The notes under the pieces were generated by a model, which had not been told where the DNA came from, searched no databases, and saw nothing but the letters and a program-made list of their open reading frames with translations. A DNA stretch of 64,000 bases from NCBI GenBank assembly GCA_964370985.1, contig CAYJLE010000008.1, positions 26,382 to 90,381 on the forward strand, given 5' to 3'. This document shows, in pieces, positions 42,077 to 50,163 of this stretch. Position numbers and translations under genes: made by a program. Each line of letters opens with the position of its first letter. Position 1 is the stretch's first letter. The stretch comes from JAHDVS01 sp964370985. GTDB lineage: Bacteria; Actinomycetota; Thermoleophilia; Gaiellales; Gaiellaceae.

Positions 42077-42517
42077 TCAGCCGTTCGTCAGCTTGCGAAG
42101 CTCCTTGTTGATCAACTTCGCAGTCTTCGCGCCCACCAGGCCGTCCGCCTTGAGGTCGTGCTTCTTCTGGAACTTGACGACGGCCTTCTTCGTCTTGTCG
42201 CCCCAGATGCCGTCGGCCTCGCCGACCTTGTAGCCGAGCAGGAGCAGCGCCTCCTGGAGCTCCGCGACCGCCTCGGCCGGGCTCTGCGGGCCGATCGGGG
42301 CCTCCTTCGGAATCGTGATCTGGAACGGCTCGTCGGGCTGCGTGGCCTCGGTTTCCGTCTCCGGCAACGTCTCGACCGACCCCGTGTCGAAGAAGCCGTT
42401 CGTGTCGAACAGGTCGGTCGTGCCCGCGCCGTCGCCGTCGTCGCCGCCGCAGCCGGCGAGCGAAAAACCGACCGCAACGGTGAGCAGCAGGAGGATTACG
42501 GCAAGCCGGTGGCGCAT
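42077..42517 (-). CDS. Lipoprotein with peptidoglycan-binding domain
   Basis: A 146-residue protein. The signal MRHRLAVILLLLTVAVGFSL ends in lipobox LAGC. An acidic linker follows and then a PG_binding_1 domain: VAELQEALLLLGYKVGEADG, then IWGDKTKKAVVKFQKKHDL and DGLVGAKTAKLI. It would tether to the cell wall. It converges on the large fusion gene with 14 bases between the stops. Confidence 0.87.
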   Translation of the reverse strand: MRHRLAVILLLLTVAVGFSLAGCGGDDGDGAGTTDLFDTNGFFDTGSVETLPETETEATQPDEPFQITIPKEAPIGPQSPAEAVAELQEALLLLGYKVGEADGIWGDKTKKAVVKFQKKHDLKADGLVGAKTAKLINKELRKLTNG

Positions 42518-42576
42518 GTGATTGCGAAGTGTACGCGTCCATGCGGTCGAGATGGAAGGTCCGCAGCGGAATTTCC

Positions 42577-43347
42577 CTACGGCTCGCCGAGCGCGCACTC
42601 CTTCTCCTGCTCCTCGCGCAACAGGCGCAGAACGAAGAACGCGATCGCTCCGAGGAAGATCAGCGCCTGCTCGGCGGTCATCAGCACGCCGCCGAGATTC
42701 TGGTCCTCCACCGGTGCGAGGCCCCAGAGGCGCGGAGCGTGCTCGTACGCGTCGTAGAAGGCCGAGCCGGCGAACGTGAGCGCGAGGCCGAGGAAGACGG
42801 AGCCGACGAACCCCGCGAACAGGTAGCCGATCCGCAGGGCGGTCGAGGCCGCGCGGGGAACGTCGGAGATCACCGGCCACCAGAAGACGAGGCCGATCGC
42901 GATCAGCGCCGCGTGCTCCAGGTTCAGGAGCCACGGGTTGCGCAGCGCGGCCTCGTAGATCGCGGCGAGATGGATCACGTACCAGCCCACGAGCCACACC
43001 GGCAGCGCCACCCGCGGCCGCCCCAGCAGGGCGAGCGGGCGGCCGCCCCGCCGGGCGATCGCCGCTCGCATCGACGGGGTCAGGCCGAGCAGGAGGAGCG
43101 GGGGCGCCCAGTCGGCGATCACCACGTTCTGGAGCAGGTGGACGAGCACGAGGTAGTGCGCAGCGATCGTCTCGAGCGGCGAGTTGAGAGAGCCAGCGAT
43201 CAGGATCAGCCCGGTCCCGAACGCCACGATCCGCCAGCGTGGCACTCGCTCCCGGCGGGCGGCTCGCCAGTAGAGCCCTCCCGCGACCGCCGCGAGTGCG
43301 AGGAAGAGAGGCTCGTAGCTCGGCGAGTACGGGTCGGGCGGGCTCAC
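42577..43347 (-). CDS. CtaG-type cytochrome c oxidase assembly membrane protein, copy 1
   Basis: A 256-residue protein with about six or seven helices. The GTG at 43347 overlaps the stop of the upstream CtaG gene. The caa3_CtaG pattern is clear: LIAGSLNSPLETIAAHYLVL, then VHLLQNVVIADWAPPLLLLG, then VIHLAAIYEAALRNPWLLNLEHAA. The late segment EDQNLGGVLMTAEQALIF matches the DQ.LaG.iM block. CtaG-like proteins are thought to help put Cu into the oxidase CuB site. No oxidase subunit gene lies in this window. Confidence 0.87.
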   Translation of the reverse strand: MSPPDPYSPSYEPLFLALAAVAGGLYWRAARRERVPRWRIVAFGTGLILIAGSLNSPLETIAAHYLVLVHLLQNVVIADWAPPLLLLGLTPSMRAAIARRGGRPLALLGRPRVALPVWLVGWYVIHLAAIYEAALRNPWLLNLEHAALIAIGLVFWWPVISDVPRAASTALRIGYLFAGFVGSVFLGLALTFAGSAFYDAYEHAPRLWGLAPVEDQNLGGVLMTAEQALIFLGAIAFFVLRLLREEQEKECALGEP

Positions 43348-44219
43348 GGTCGCGGCTCGGGCGCGAGCGGCGCGTCCCCGGCGTGGCGTTCCCCGGCGGT
43401 CGCGAGCAGCGTGAGCGCGATGAACGCGCCGAGCGTGACGATCTGGTCGGCCATCATCACGACACCGGCAAGCCGTTGGTCGGTGAGAGCGGACAGGTCG
43501 AGCAGCCGCTCGGGCTGCTCCGCGTATGCGTGGTAGAGCGGCTCGAACGAGAACACGAGCGCCATCGTCAGCACCTGGCCGGCGGCGAACACGATCGCGG
43601 CGAGCCCGACACGCCGTCCGTGGCTGAGTCGGCCGTGCCGGGCCGGGTCGAGTAGCTGGTACCAGAGCAGCAGCCCGGCGAGCACGAACGAGGCGTGCTC
43701 GAGGTCGTGCAGGAGCGGGCTCGTGAGCGCTGCCTGGTACGTGCCAGGCACGTGCCAGGCACCGATCGCGGCGAGCCACACGGCGAGCGCGACCTGCGGG
43801 CGAACGAGCACGGCGAGCGCGGCGCGGACGCGCCGCGAGCGCCCCGCCGAGAGCAGCGCGCCCCGGGGAAGCAGGAAGAACAGGAGCGGTCCGCTCACGG
43901 AGAGCAGGATCAGGGCGGGCGCGACGTCCCCGACCAGGACGTGCTGGAGCATGTGGGCGGACAGCAGGTACTCCTCCCCGATCGCGTCGAGCGGCGAGAC
44001 GAGGGCGAGGACGAGCAGCGCGATCCCCACCGCGAACACGGCGGCGCGCCACCAGGCGGCGTGATCGGCGCGGCCGCGACGGCGCAGGCGGACGAACCCC
44101 TGCGCGAACAGGCAGAGCGCGAGCGCCGCCGCTGCCAGCACCGCGGGCGCGGGCGCCCAGGCGGCGCCGAGCTCCTCGACGGGGATTCGCGCGCTTGCGG
44201 CAAGGGCGGGGCCGCTCAC
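43344..44219 (-). CDS. CtaG-type cytochrome c oxidase assembly membrane protein, copy 2
   Basis: A 291-residue protein with the same family pattern: VSPLDAIGEEYLLSAHMLQH, VLVGDVAPALILLSVSGPLL, ALTSPLLHDLEHASFVLAG and TDQRLAGVVMMADQIV. It differs enough from copy 1 to be an old duplication. The HVPGTYQAA stretch before ALTSP is encoded by a tandem GTGCCAGGCAC repeat. It lies ten bases downstream of the small membrane protein gene. Confidence 0.87.
   Translation of the reverse strand: MSGPALAASARIPVEELGAAWAPAPAVLAAAALALCLFAQGFVRLRRRGRADHAAWWRAAVFAVGIALLVLALVSPLDAIGEEYLLSAHMLQHVLVGDVAPALILLSVSGPLLFFLLPRGALLSAGRSRRVRAALAVLVRPQVALAVWLAAIGAWHVPGTYQAALTSPLLHDLEHASFVLAGLLLWYQLLDPARHGRLSHGRRVGLAAIVFAAGQVLTMALVFSFEPLYHAYAEQPERLLDLSALTDQRLAGVVMMADQIVTLGAFIALTLLATAGERHAGDAPLAPEPRP
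43730..43762. repeat. Tandem GTGCCAGGCAC palindromes inside a CtaG gene
   Basis: CTGCCTGGTAC is followed by GTGCCAGGCAC and again GTGCCAGGCAC. The core is the same as in the ecfA linker repeat. In the protein it encodes the WHVPGTYQAA segment. Confidence 0.5.
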
Positions 44220-44229
44220 CCCGCCATTG

Positions 44230-44361
44230 TCACCGAGCCCCGCGGCGCCGGCGCCGGTCTCGCAGCGTCGCGACGGCGATCCAGACGACGACCGCGACGA
44301 CCGGTACGACCGCGGCGACCGCGGGCAGCCAGTGACCCGCGTGGGCGAGCGGGCCCGGCAT
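44230..44361 (-). CDS. Tiny membrane protein in the CtaG operon, 43 residues
   Basis: ATG 44361 overlaps the stop of the upstream gene (TGATG). One helix (WLPAVAAVVPVVAVVVWIAVA) is followed by a basic tail (TLRDRRRRRGAR). It is coupled to the polytopic protein gene upstream. Its position suggests a small subunit or assembly factor of the same system. Confidence 0.6.
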   Translation of the reverse strand: MPGPLAHAGHWLPAVAAVVPVVAVVVWIAVATLRDRRRRRGAR

Positions 44362-45740
44362 CACGCGTTCGCCTGCGAGAGCAGCCAGAGCGCGAGGCTC
44401 GTGAAGCCGACCATCACCGCGAGCAACCAGTACTGGGAGCGGGCGGCCTGCCGCGCGTCGTCGTAGAGCGCGAGCGCCCGGTCGTGGGCGAGCGCGAGCG
44501 CGGCCATGTGGCCGGCGACGACGAACGCGACCTGCACGTACCACGTCGCGGTCGCGCCGATCAGGCCGTAGTCGATCTCCCAGCCGGCGGTGCCGAACAG
44601 GTTCCAGCCCCGCCCGGCCGGGTCGGAGACGAGGCGGCCCATCGCCTGGCCCTGGAAGAGCAGGAACGTCAGGTAGTGCGCGCCCGCGTAGACGAGCGCG
44701 ATCGGCACGAGCGTGTGGACGAGCAGGCGCCCCAGCTCCCGCGTGCTCGCGTCGCCGCCGACCGTGCGCGCGCCCGCGACTCCGAGCATGAAGAAGCCGG
44801 CGACGATCGCGGTCGCCGCGGCGAGCCCGGTGCCCGCGGCCAGCTCGTCGGCGAGCGCGGGGCCGGCGCCGAGCGCGTCGAAGCCCGACGAGAGGCGCGG
44901 ACCGATGGACGACCACGCGTCCGTCTCCTGGAAGCCGTCGAACGTGACCGAGCCGATCATCACGGCAAGCAGGGCGACCGTCCCGGGGAGCGGCTCGAGC
45001 CCGGGCAGGCCGGCGAGCGGGGGCCGCAGCCCGAGCTGCCGGCCCCGGCGCTCGACCGGGGCGATGCGGGCGAAGGCGCCGAAATACGCCGAGAAGGCCT
45101 CGCCGCGAGCCAGCCACGGCTCGACGCCGTAGAGGCCCATCCCGAGGATCGTGACGGCCGTGTAGACGAGCGCGGCCGCGGCCACTGTCCTCGGCTCGGT
45201 CCCGTTCGGGGCGATCAGCTCGAGCCACGCGAACGCGACGAGGCCGGCGACCGCGGGCCAGCGACCGAGCCGCTCGGGGTAGGGGAGCGGGCTGCCGAGT
45301 CGGGCCCCGGCGAGCCGGCCCGCGACCCACGAAGTCGCCCGCCCGATCGCGCGCCACGGGTTGAAGGCCCGGAACACGTCTCCGGCGAGGACGCTGACGG
45401 GCACGAGGCCGACCCAGAAGATCACGTACACGAACGTCGGCACCGCGTTGTCGGCCGTGCTCTGGGCGCCGAAGAGACCGGCCCAGACGAGCACGCCGAG
45501 CAGGAACGTCCCCGCGAGCCCGCAGAGTGCATCGGCGGGACTGCTGGTGAGCGCGCGAGAGAGCGGGGCGGGGAGCGGGCGAAACGAAGGGGTTCCCTCC
45601 AGTCGCGGCGACGTCCAGAGCGCCGCCAGAGCCATGAAGGAGACGACGAGCACGACAGCGGCCGCCCAGCCGACGAGCCAGGCCGGGATCGGTAGGTCTG
45701 CTCGGCCCGAGAGGCCGTGGGCGAGCACGAAGCCCGTCAC
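44361..45740 (-). CDS. Polytopic membrane protein of the copper/oxidase-assembly-like operon
   Basis: A 459-residue protein with about ten helices. The first segment reads AHGLSGRADLPIPAWLVGW. Other features are FVYVIFWVGLVPVSVLAGDV followed by FRAFNPWRAIG, WLELIAPNGTEPR and VTFDGFQETDAW. It resembles proteins listed in databases as fenitrothion hydrolase-like, a name I recall and cannot check; I would not infer organophosphate hydrolysis. GTG 45740 overlaps the stop of the cupredoxin gene, so the five genes form one operon with the CtaG proteins. Confidence 0.6.
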   Translation of the reverse strand: MTGFVLAHGLSGRADLPIPAWLVGWAAAVVLVVSFMALAALWTSPRLEGTPSFRPLPAPLSRALTSSPADALCGLAGTFLLGVLVWAGLFGAQSTADNAVPTFVYVIFWVGLVPVSVLAGDVFRAFNPWRAIGRATSWVAGRLAGARLGSPLPYPERLGRWPAVAGLVAFAWLELIAPNGTEPRTVAAAALVYTAVTILGMGLYGVEPWLARGEAFSAYFGAFARIAPVERRGRQLGLRPPLAGLPGLEPLPGTVALLAVMIGSVTFDGFQETDAWSSIGPRLSSGFDALGAGPALADELAAGTGLAAATAIVAGFFMLGVAGARTVGGDASTRELGRLLVHTLVPIALVYAGAHYLTFLLFQGQAMGRLVSDPAGRGWNLFGTAGWEIDYGLIGATATWYVQVAFVVAGHMAALALAHDRALALYDDARQAARSQYWLLAVMVGFTSLALWLLSQANA

Positions 45741-46210
45741 GGGCTGACGACCAGCTCCGCCACGTGCGCGCCGCTTTCGTGCGTCTCGATGTCGAAGATC
45801 CCTTCCAGCTCGGCCAGGAACTCGAGCGTGGCCGGCTGCCCGGGTCCGACGCTCGCCGTCAGGTCGTAGCCGTGCACGTGGATCTCCTCGGGAGTGTCCG
45901 ACCGGATCCGGATCGTGACGGTGTCCCCGCGCGTGACCTCGATCCGGGCGTGCCCGCCGACGGGCTCGCCGCCCTCGAGGCGGATCGTCGCGGTCGGACC
46001 TTCGCCCTCGGCCGGTTCCGCCTCGGTGGTCGCCGCCGGCTCCGCCTCGGTCGTGGCGGGCGGCTCCGCCTCGGTGGTCGCGGGTGCCTCCGACCTGGTC
46101 TCGGCGGTCGTCGGGGGCGCCACGGTCGCGGGCGGCGAGGCGGCCTCGCCGCCGCACGCGGCGAACGCCGCTGCCGCGGCGAGAGCGGCCGGGATCGTCA
46201 GCGGTCTCAC
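45737..46210 (-). CDS. Cupredoxin-like lipoprotein
   Basis: A 157-residue protein. GTG 46210 follows AAGGAGG. The lipobox is AFAAC, then a long Thr/Glu/Pro repeat linker (TTEAEPPATTEAEPAATTEA). The C-terminal ~80 residues are a cupredoxin-like domain (VTRGDTVTIRIRSDTPEEIHVHGYDL) ending in FDIETHESGAHVAELVV. His residues in VHGYD and ETHESG could bind Cu. It heads the operon with the polytopic and CtaG proteins, and I infer extracytoplasmic copper delivery. Confidence 0.82.
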   Translation of the reverse strand: MRPLTIPAALAAAAAFAACGGEAASPPATVAPPTTAETRSEAPATTEAEPPATTEAEPAATTEAEPAEGEGPTATIRLEGGEPVGGHARIEVTRGDTVTIRIRSDTPEEIHVHGYDLTASVGPGQPATLEFLAELEGIFDIETHESGAHVAELVVSP

Positions 46211-46336
46211 CGGTGTCCTCCTTTGTACGCGATCCGGTAGGGGCTCGCGAAAGGCTGCCATAGAGCCCGGGCGCGTGGCAGCGGTAGGCTATTACGGCGT
46301 GGAGAGAGCCCGGAGCGAAAGGAAGGTGGCGACCCG

Positions 46337-47692
46337 ATGGCCGTCGTAGAGAGCAACCCGAAGGCCGCCGAGCGCGTCCGCGAGGACGATCGCAAGCACA
46401 TCCTGCACTCCTGGTCGGTTCAGTCGAAGATCGCCCCGCTCCCGGTCGCGGGAGCCGAGGGTCGCCACTTCTGGGACTACGACGGGAAGCGCTACCTCGA
46501 CTTCGCCTCGCAGCTCGTGAACGTCTCGATCGGCCACCAGCACCCGAAGCTCGTGCAGGCGATCAAGGACCAGGCGGATCGTCTCTGCACGATCGGGCCG
46601 CCGATGGCGAACGACAAGCGCTCCGAGCTGGCGCGGCTGCTCGCGGAGGTGACGCCCGGCGACCTCGTCCGCTCGTTCTTCACGAACGGCGGCGCCGAGG
46701 CGAACGAGAACGCGATCAAGCTCGCCCGCTGGTACACCGGCCGCCACAAGGTGATTGCGCGCTACCGCTCCTACCACGGGGCGACCGCCGGCGCGGTCAC
46801 CCTGACCGGCGATCCGCGGCGCTGGCCGGCCGAGCCGGGCATCCCCGGGGTCGTGCGCGCGCTCGACCCGTACACGTACCGCTGCCCCGCCGGCCACCCC
46901 GACCCGTGCCCGGTCTGCACGGGGGCGCCCCACATCGAGGAGCTGATCCAGTACGAGGGACCGGACACGATCGCGGCGATCATCCTCGAGACGGTTACCG
47001 GCACGAACGGGATCATCGTCCCGCCCGACGGCTACCTCCGCTCGGTGCGCGAGGTCTGCGACCGCCACGGGATCGTCCTCATCCTGGACGAGGTGATGGC
47101 GGGCTTCGGGCGAACCGGGCGCTGGTTCGCGTGCGACCACTGGGACATCGTGCCCGACATCATCACGATGGCGAAGGGGATCAACTCCGGCTACGTCCCA
47201 CTGGGGGCGATGACGATCTCCGAGGCGATCTCCGACTGGGTCGTCGACCGGCCGTTCGCGGGCGGGCTCACGTACTCCGGTCACCCGCTCGCCTGCGCGG
47301 TCGCGGTCGCGTCGATCGAGGCGTTTCGCGAGGAGGGAATCGTCGAGAACGCGGCCGCGATGGGCGACGTGCTCGCGGTGGAGCTGCCGAAGCTGGCGGA
47401 GCGGCACCCCTCGATCGGCGACGTGCGCGGCCTCGGGCTGTTCTGGGGCGTCGAGCTCGTCCGCAACCGCGAGACGAAGGAGATGCTCGTCCCGTTCAAC
47501 GCCTCCGGCGACGCGGCGGCCCCGGTCGTTCGCCTGGCGAAAGCGGCGATGGAGCGCGGTCTCTTCCTGTTCGTCCACTGGAACGTGGTCATGATCGCGC
47601 CGCCGCTGACGATCACCCGCGACGAGCTCGACGAGGGCCTCGCGATCCTCGACGAGGTGCTCGCGATCGCGGACGAGTACTACACCGGCTGA
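46337..47692 (+). CDS. Class III PLP-dependent aminotransferase
   Basis: A 451-residue enzyme of the class III family. PLP features are FFTNGGAEANENAIKLAR, YRSYHGATAGAV, the VLILDEVMAGFGRTG block with Asp, and MAKGINSGYVPLGA with the Schiff-base Lys. An inserted YRCPAGHPDPCPVC segment carries Cys/His pairs. Similar enzymes act on taurine, beta-alanine or other omega-amino acids with pyruvate. A good GGAAGG Shine-Dalgarno precedes the ATG. The neighbours do not show the substrate. Confidence 0.9.
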   Translation: MAVVESNPKAAERVREDDRKHILHSWSVQSKIAPLPVAGAEGRHFWDYDGKRYLDFASQLVNVSIGHQHPKLVQAIKDQADRLCTIGPPMANDKRSELARLLAEVTPGDLVRSFFTNGGAEANENAIKLARWYTGRHKVIARYRSYHGATAGAVTLTGDPRRWPAEPGIPGVVRALDPYTYRCPAGHPDPCPVCTGAPHIEELIQYEGPDTIAAIILETVTGTNGIIVPPDGYLRSVREVCDRHGIVLILDEVMAGFGRTGRWFACDHWDIVPDIITMAKGINSGYVPLGAMTISEAISDWVVDRPFAGGLTYSGHPLACAVAVASIEAFREEGIVENAAAMGDVLAVELPKLAERHPSIGDVRGLGLFWGVELVRNRETKEMLVPFNASGDAAAPVVRLAKAAMERGLFLFVHWNVVMIAPPLTITRDELDEGLAILDEVLAIADEYYTG

Positions 47693-47717
47693 GAGCGGCT
47701 CACGTCGCCTGCGGTCT

Positions 47718-48383
47718 CTAGCCCTCCTCGTGGAGATGGGCAGTTCGGACCGTTCGCCATGAGTCCCACGTGATCTTGAGGATGACGAGGGTGATCGCGA
47801 GTCCGATGAGCGGGTCGGCGACCCGGGCCCCGAGGGCGACCACGAGGGCGCTCGCGACGACGCCCAGGCTGACGAAGCCGTCGACGCGGGCATGGTTCCC
47901 GTCGGCGACGAGCGCCGGGCTCTGCAGGCGCCGTCCGGCCCGGAGCCGGATCCGGGCGGCGAGCTCGTTCCCGACGAAGCCCAGGGCACCCGCGCCGGCG
48001 AGCGCCCAGAGGTGCGAGAGTTCCTCGGGCTGGATCAGCCGCTCGATCGATTGCCAGAGGGCGAAGCAGGCGGAGACGAAGATGGCGAGAACGACCGCGT
48101 AGCCGGCCCATCGCTCGGCTCGCCCGCTCCGAAGCAGGAAGGCCGCGCCGACCGGGACGGCCGTCAGCGCGTCGCCCGTGTTGTGGACGAGATCCGCGAG
48201 AAGGGCGACGCTTTCGGAGAGGACGTAGATTCCTGCCTGAGCGCCGGCCGTCCCGCCGAGGACGGCGAGGCTGATGGCCACGGCCCGCAGCCCCGCGCGG
48301 GAGCGGACGACCGAGTGATCCACGAGGCCATGCGAGTGCCCGCCGTGGGCATCGCCGTCGTGCTCGCGGGCGCGCCCGCTCAC
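47718..48383 (-). CDS. Cation diffusion facilitator (CDF) metal efflux transporter, leftward
   Basis: A 221-residue protein with six helices. A His-rich N-terminus (HDGDAHGGHSHGLVDH) precedes helix 1. Site A has the pattern LLADLVHNTGDAL in helix 2 and NHARVDGFVSLG in helix 5. The usual C-terminal cytoplasmic domain is almost absent, as in short CDFs. It exports Zn2+, Cd2+ or Co2+ in exchange for protons. Its start overlaps the stop of an ArsR regulator gene, so the two form a self-controlled pair. Confidence 0.88.
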   Translation of the reverse strand: MSGRAREHDGDAHGGHSHGLVDHSVVRSRAGLRAVAISLAVLGGTAGAQAGIYVLSESVALLADLVHNTGDALTAVPVGAAFLLRSGRAERWAGYAVVLAIFVSACFALWQSIERLIQPEELSHLWALAGAGALGFVGNELAARIRLRAGRRLQSPALVADGNHARVDGFVSLGVVASALVVALGARVADPLIGLAITLVILKITWDSWRTVRTAHLHEEG

Positions 48384-48757
48384 GACGCGCTTGCCTCGCC
48401 GGCGGTTGTTGCCGCGCCGAGGCGGACGTGCTGGACGTGGTAGACGGCCTCTTCGAGCAGGACGCCCACGTGAGGGTCGTGGAGCGCGTAGACGACGCGG
48501 CGGCCGTGGCGCTCGTTGATCACCAGCCCGAGATGGCGAAGGATCCGGAGCTGGTGGGAGACCGCCGACTGCTCCATGCCGACGGCCGTGGCGAGCTCGC
48601 CGACCGAGCAGGCCGAGTCGCGGAGCCGGCCGAGAATCCTCACCCGGCTCGGCGTCGCGAGCGCCTGCATCGTCTCGGCCACGAGCCGAGGCGTGTCTGC
48701 ATCGAAGCGGACGGGGCCGGCCCTTCCCTCGACGCCGTGACTCACGAGCGCGAGCAT
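48380..48757 (-). CDS. ArsR/SmtB-family metal-responsive repressor, leftward
   Basis: A 125-residue winged-HTH repressor: MQALATPSRVRILGRLRDSA, GELATAVGMEQSAVSHQLRI, LRHLGLVINERHGRRVVYAL. The C-terminal DPHVGVLLEEAVYHVQHVRL has Asp and His residues placed like the alpha5 Zn site (D-X-H and H-X2-H) of SmtB/CzrA/NmtR proteins. ATG 48757 is used. It probably represses itself and the leftward CDF gene through the palindromes in the divergent region. Confidence 0.88.
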   Translation of the reverse strand: MLALVSHGVEGRAGPVRFDADTPRLVAETMQALATPSRVRILGRLRDSACSVGELATAVGMEQSAVSHQLRILRHLGLVINERHGRRVVYALHDPHVGVLLEEAVYHVQHVRLGAATTAGEASAS

Positions 48758-48792
48758 AACATGAAGGCGTGTGCAGTCGTTCCGAAGTTTGC

Positions 48793-48814
48793 TATCTCTC
48801 GAACGTGCGAGATA
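48793..48814. promoter_or_regulatory. Palindromic operator candidate between divergent ArsR genes
   Basis: TATCTC-TCGAACGTGC-GAGATA is an inverted repeat centred in the 75-base gap between the two ArsR-family genes. Its size fits an ArsR dimer site. Confidence 0.6.
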
Positions 48815-48820
48815 CCTGAT

Positions 48821-48842
48821 ATCTTCACAGGCGTGAAGAGAT
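48821..48842. promoter_or_regulatory. Second inverted repeat overlapping the start of the rightward ArsR gene
   Basis: ATCTTCAC-AGGC-GTGAAGAGAT has arms that pair over CTTCAC/GTGAAG. It covers the GTG start codon of the rightward regulator, so binding would block transcription or initiation. Confidence 0.55.
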
Positions 48843-49225
48843 CGTCTGCCGCATCGGCTCGGGTCGCACCAATCGACCGCTGCGAGGTCGAGTGCGTCGA
48901 GCCCGAGCGCGTGGCGTCCGTGCGCGAGCGGCTTCCGGACGAGTCGTCCTTTCAGGTGCTCGCCGAGACGTTCCGTGTGCTTGCCGACCCCGGTCGCCTC
49001 CGCCTCATCCTCACGCTCCTCGAGGCGGGGGAACTGTGCGTCTGCGACCTTGCCGCCGCCACCGGCCTCTCCCAGACGGCCTGCTCGCACAACCTTCGTC
49101 TCCTCCGCTCGGGTCGTCTCGTCCGCTACCGGAAGCGGGGGAGGAACGTGTACTACGCGCTCGACGACGCGCATATCCGGCTCCTCTTGGACATCGGGCT
49201 CGAGCACGTGCGCCACGGAGGCTGA
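48833..49225 (+). CDS. ArsR/CadC-type metal-responsive repressor, rightward
   Basis: A 130-residue winged-HTH repressor with Cys-based sensing features. The N-terminus has RCEVEC, and helix alpha3 has ELCVCDLAAATGLSQTACSHN; the ELCVCD motif is the ArsR/CadC signature that binds Cd, Pb, Bi or As(III). The Cys-rich N-terminus favours the CadC type. It precedes two CDF transporters on the same strand. The GTG start lies inside an inverted repeat. Confidence 0.9.
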   Translation: MKRSSAASARVAPIDRCEVECVEPERVASVRERLPDESSFQVLAETFRVLADPGRLRLILTLLEAGELCVCDLAAATGLSQTACSHNLRLLRSGRLVRYRKRGRNVYYALDDAHIRLLLDIGLEHVRHGG

Positions 49226-49236
49226 CGCTGGCGCAC

Positions 49237-50163
49237 GTGCACGTTCACGCGCACGGCCAAGCTGGCGCGGCCCGCGCGCGTCACAAGGGCGCCCTGCTCG
49301 TCGCGGTCGCCCTCAACCTCGCCTACACCGCCGGGGAGGCGATCGCAGGCTTCGCGACGGGAAGCCTCGCCCTCCTCGCCGACGCGGGGCACAACCTGTC
49401 CGACGTCTTCGCCCTGGGCATCGCGCTGGCCGCCGCCTGGCTCGCCTCACGGCCGTCGACACCGCAGCGGAGCTTCGGCCTCCAGCGTGCCGAGATCCTG
49501 AGCGCCCTCGTGAACGGCCTATCGCTCGTCGCGATCGGGGTGTGGATCCTCGTCGAGGCGACCAGACGGCTCGGCGATCCCCCGGACGTGTCAGGCGGCT
49601 GGATGAGCGGCGTCGCTGCCTTCGGCATCGTCGTCAACCTCGCGAGCGCGATCATCCTCCTGCGCGTCGGGGAGGGCAATCTCAACATCCGGGCGGCCGT
49701 GGTCCATCTCGCAGGCGACGCCCTTGCGTCGGTCGGTGTGGTCGTCGCGGGCGCGGTGATCCTCGTCTTCGGCTGGCAGGCCGCCGACCCCCTCGTGGGC
49801 GTGCTCATCGCGCTGCTCATCCTCGTGAGCTCATGGAGCGTCCTTCGCGAGTCGCTCCGCATCCTCCTCGAGATGACGCCGGCAGGCATCGACGCGGCCG
49901 AGGTCGGCCGCCGAATGGCGAGCGTCCCGGGAGTCGTCGAGGTGCACGACCTCCATATCTGGACGATCACGTCCGGCTTCCCGGCCCTGTCGGCTCACGT
50001 CCTCGTCCGGCCGGGCGACGACTGCCATGCCCGGCGACGCGACGTGGAGGAGCTTCTGGCGCACGAGCTCGGAATCGAGCACGCGACGCTCCAGGTCGAC
50101 CACGCGCAGGAGAGCGAACGTCTTCAGCTCGCTCGCTTGCTCGAGAGGCGGGATCGACGATGA
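49237..50163 (+). CDS. Cation diffusion facilitator (CDF), CzcD/ZitB-like
   Basis: A 308-residue transporter with six helices and a full C-terminal cytoplasmic domain. GTG 49237 gives a His-rich start (VHVHAHGQAG); nearby CTG codons could extend it by three to five residues to overlap the ArsR stop. Site A has LLADAGHNLSDVFAL (helix 2) and VVHLAGDALASVG (helix 5). The C-terminal domain has VPGVVEVHDLHIWTITSGF, typical of CzcD. The Cys-sensing repressor just upstream suggests Cd/Zn efflux. Confidence 0.92.
   Translation: MHVHAHGQAGAARARHKGALLVAVALNLAYTAGEAIAGFATGSLALLADAGHNLSDVFALGIALAAAWLASRPSTPQRSFGLQRAEILSALVNGLSLVAIGVWILVEATRRLGDPPDVSGGWMSGVAAFGIVVNLASAIILLRVGEGNLNIRAAVVHLAGDALASVGVVVAGAVILVFGWQAADPLVGVLIALLILVSSWSVLRESLRILLEMTPAGIDAAEVGRRMASVPGVVEVHDLHIWTITSGFPALSAHVLVRPGDDCHARRRDVEELLAHELGIEHATLQVDHAQESERLQLARLLERRDRR

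Noticed and set aside
37944..42542. 1532-codon open frame on the minus strand
   Set aside because: It lies opposite the lipoprotein, ZIP and fusion genes, whose motifs are clear. The translation has no recognisable domain.
44361..45740. Calling the polytopic protein an organophosphate hydrolase
   Set aside because: The resemblance to proteins named fenitrothion hydrolase is only recalled. There is no hydrolase motif in view, and the operon context points to copper and oxidase assembly.
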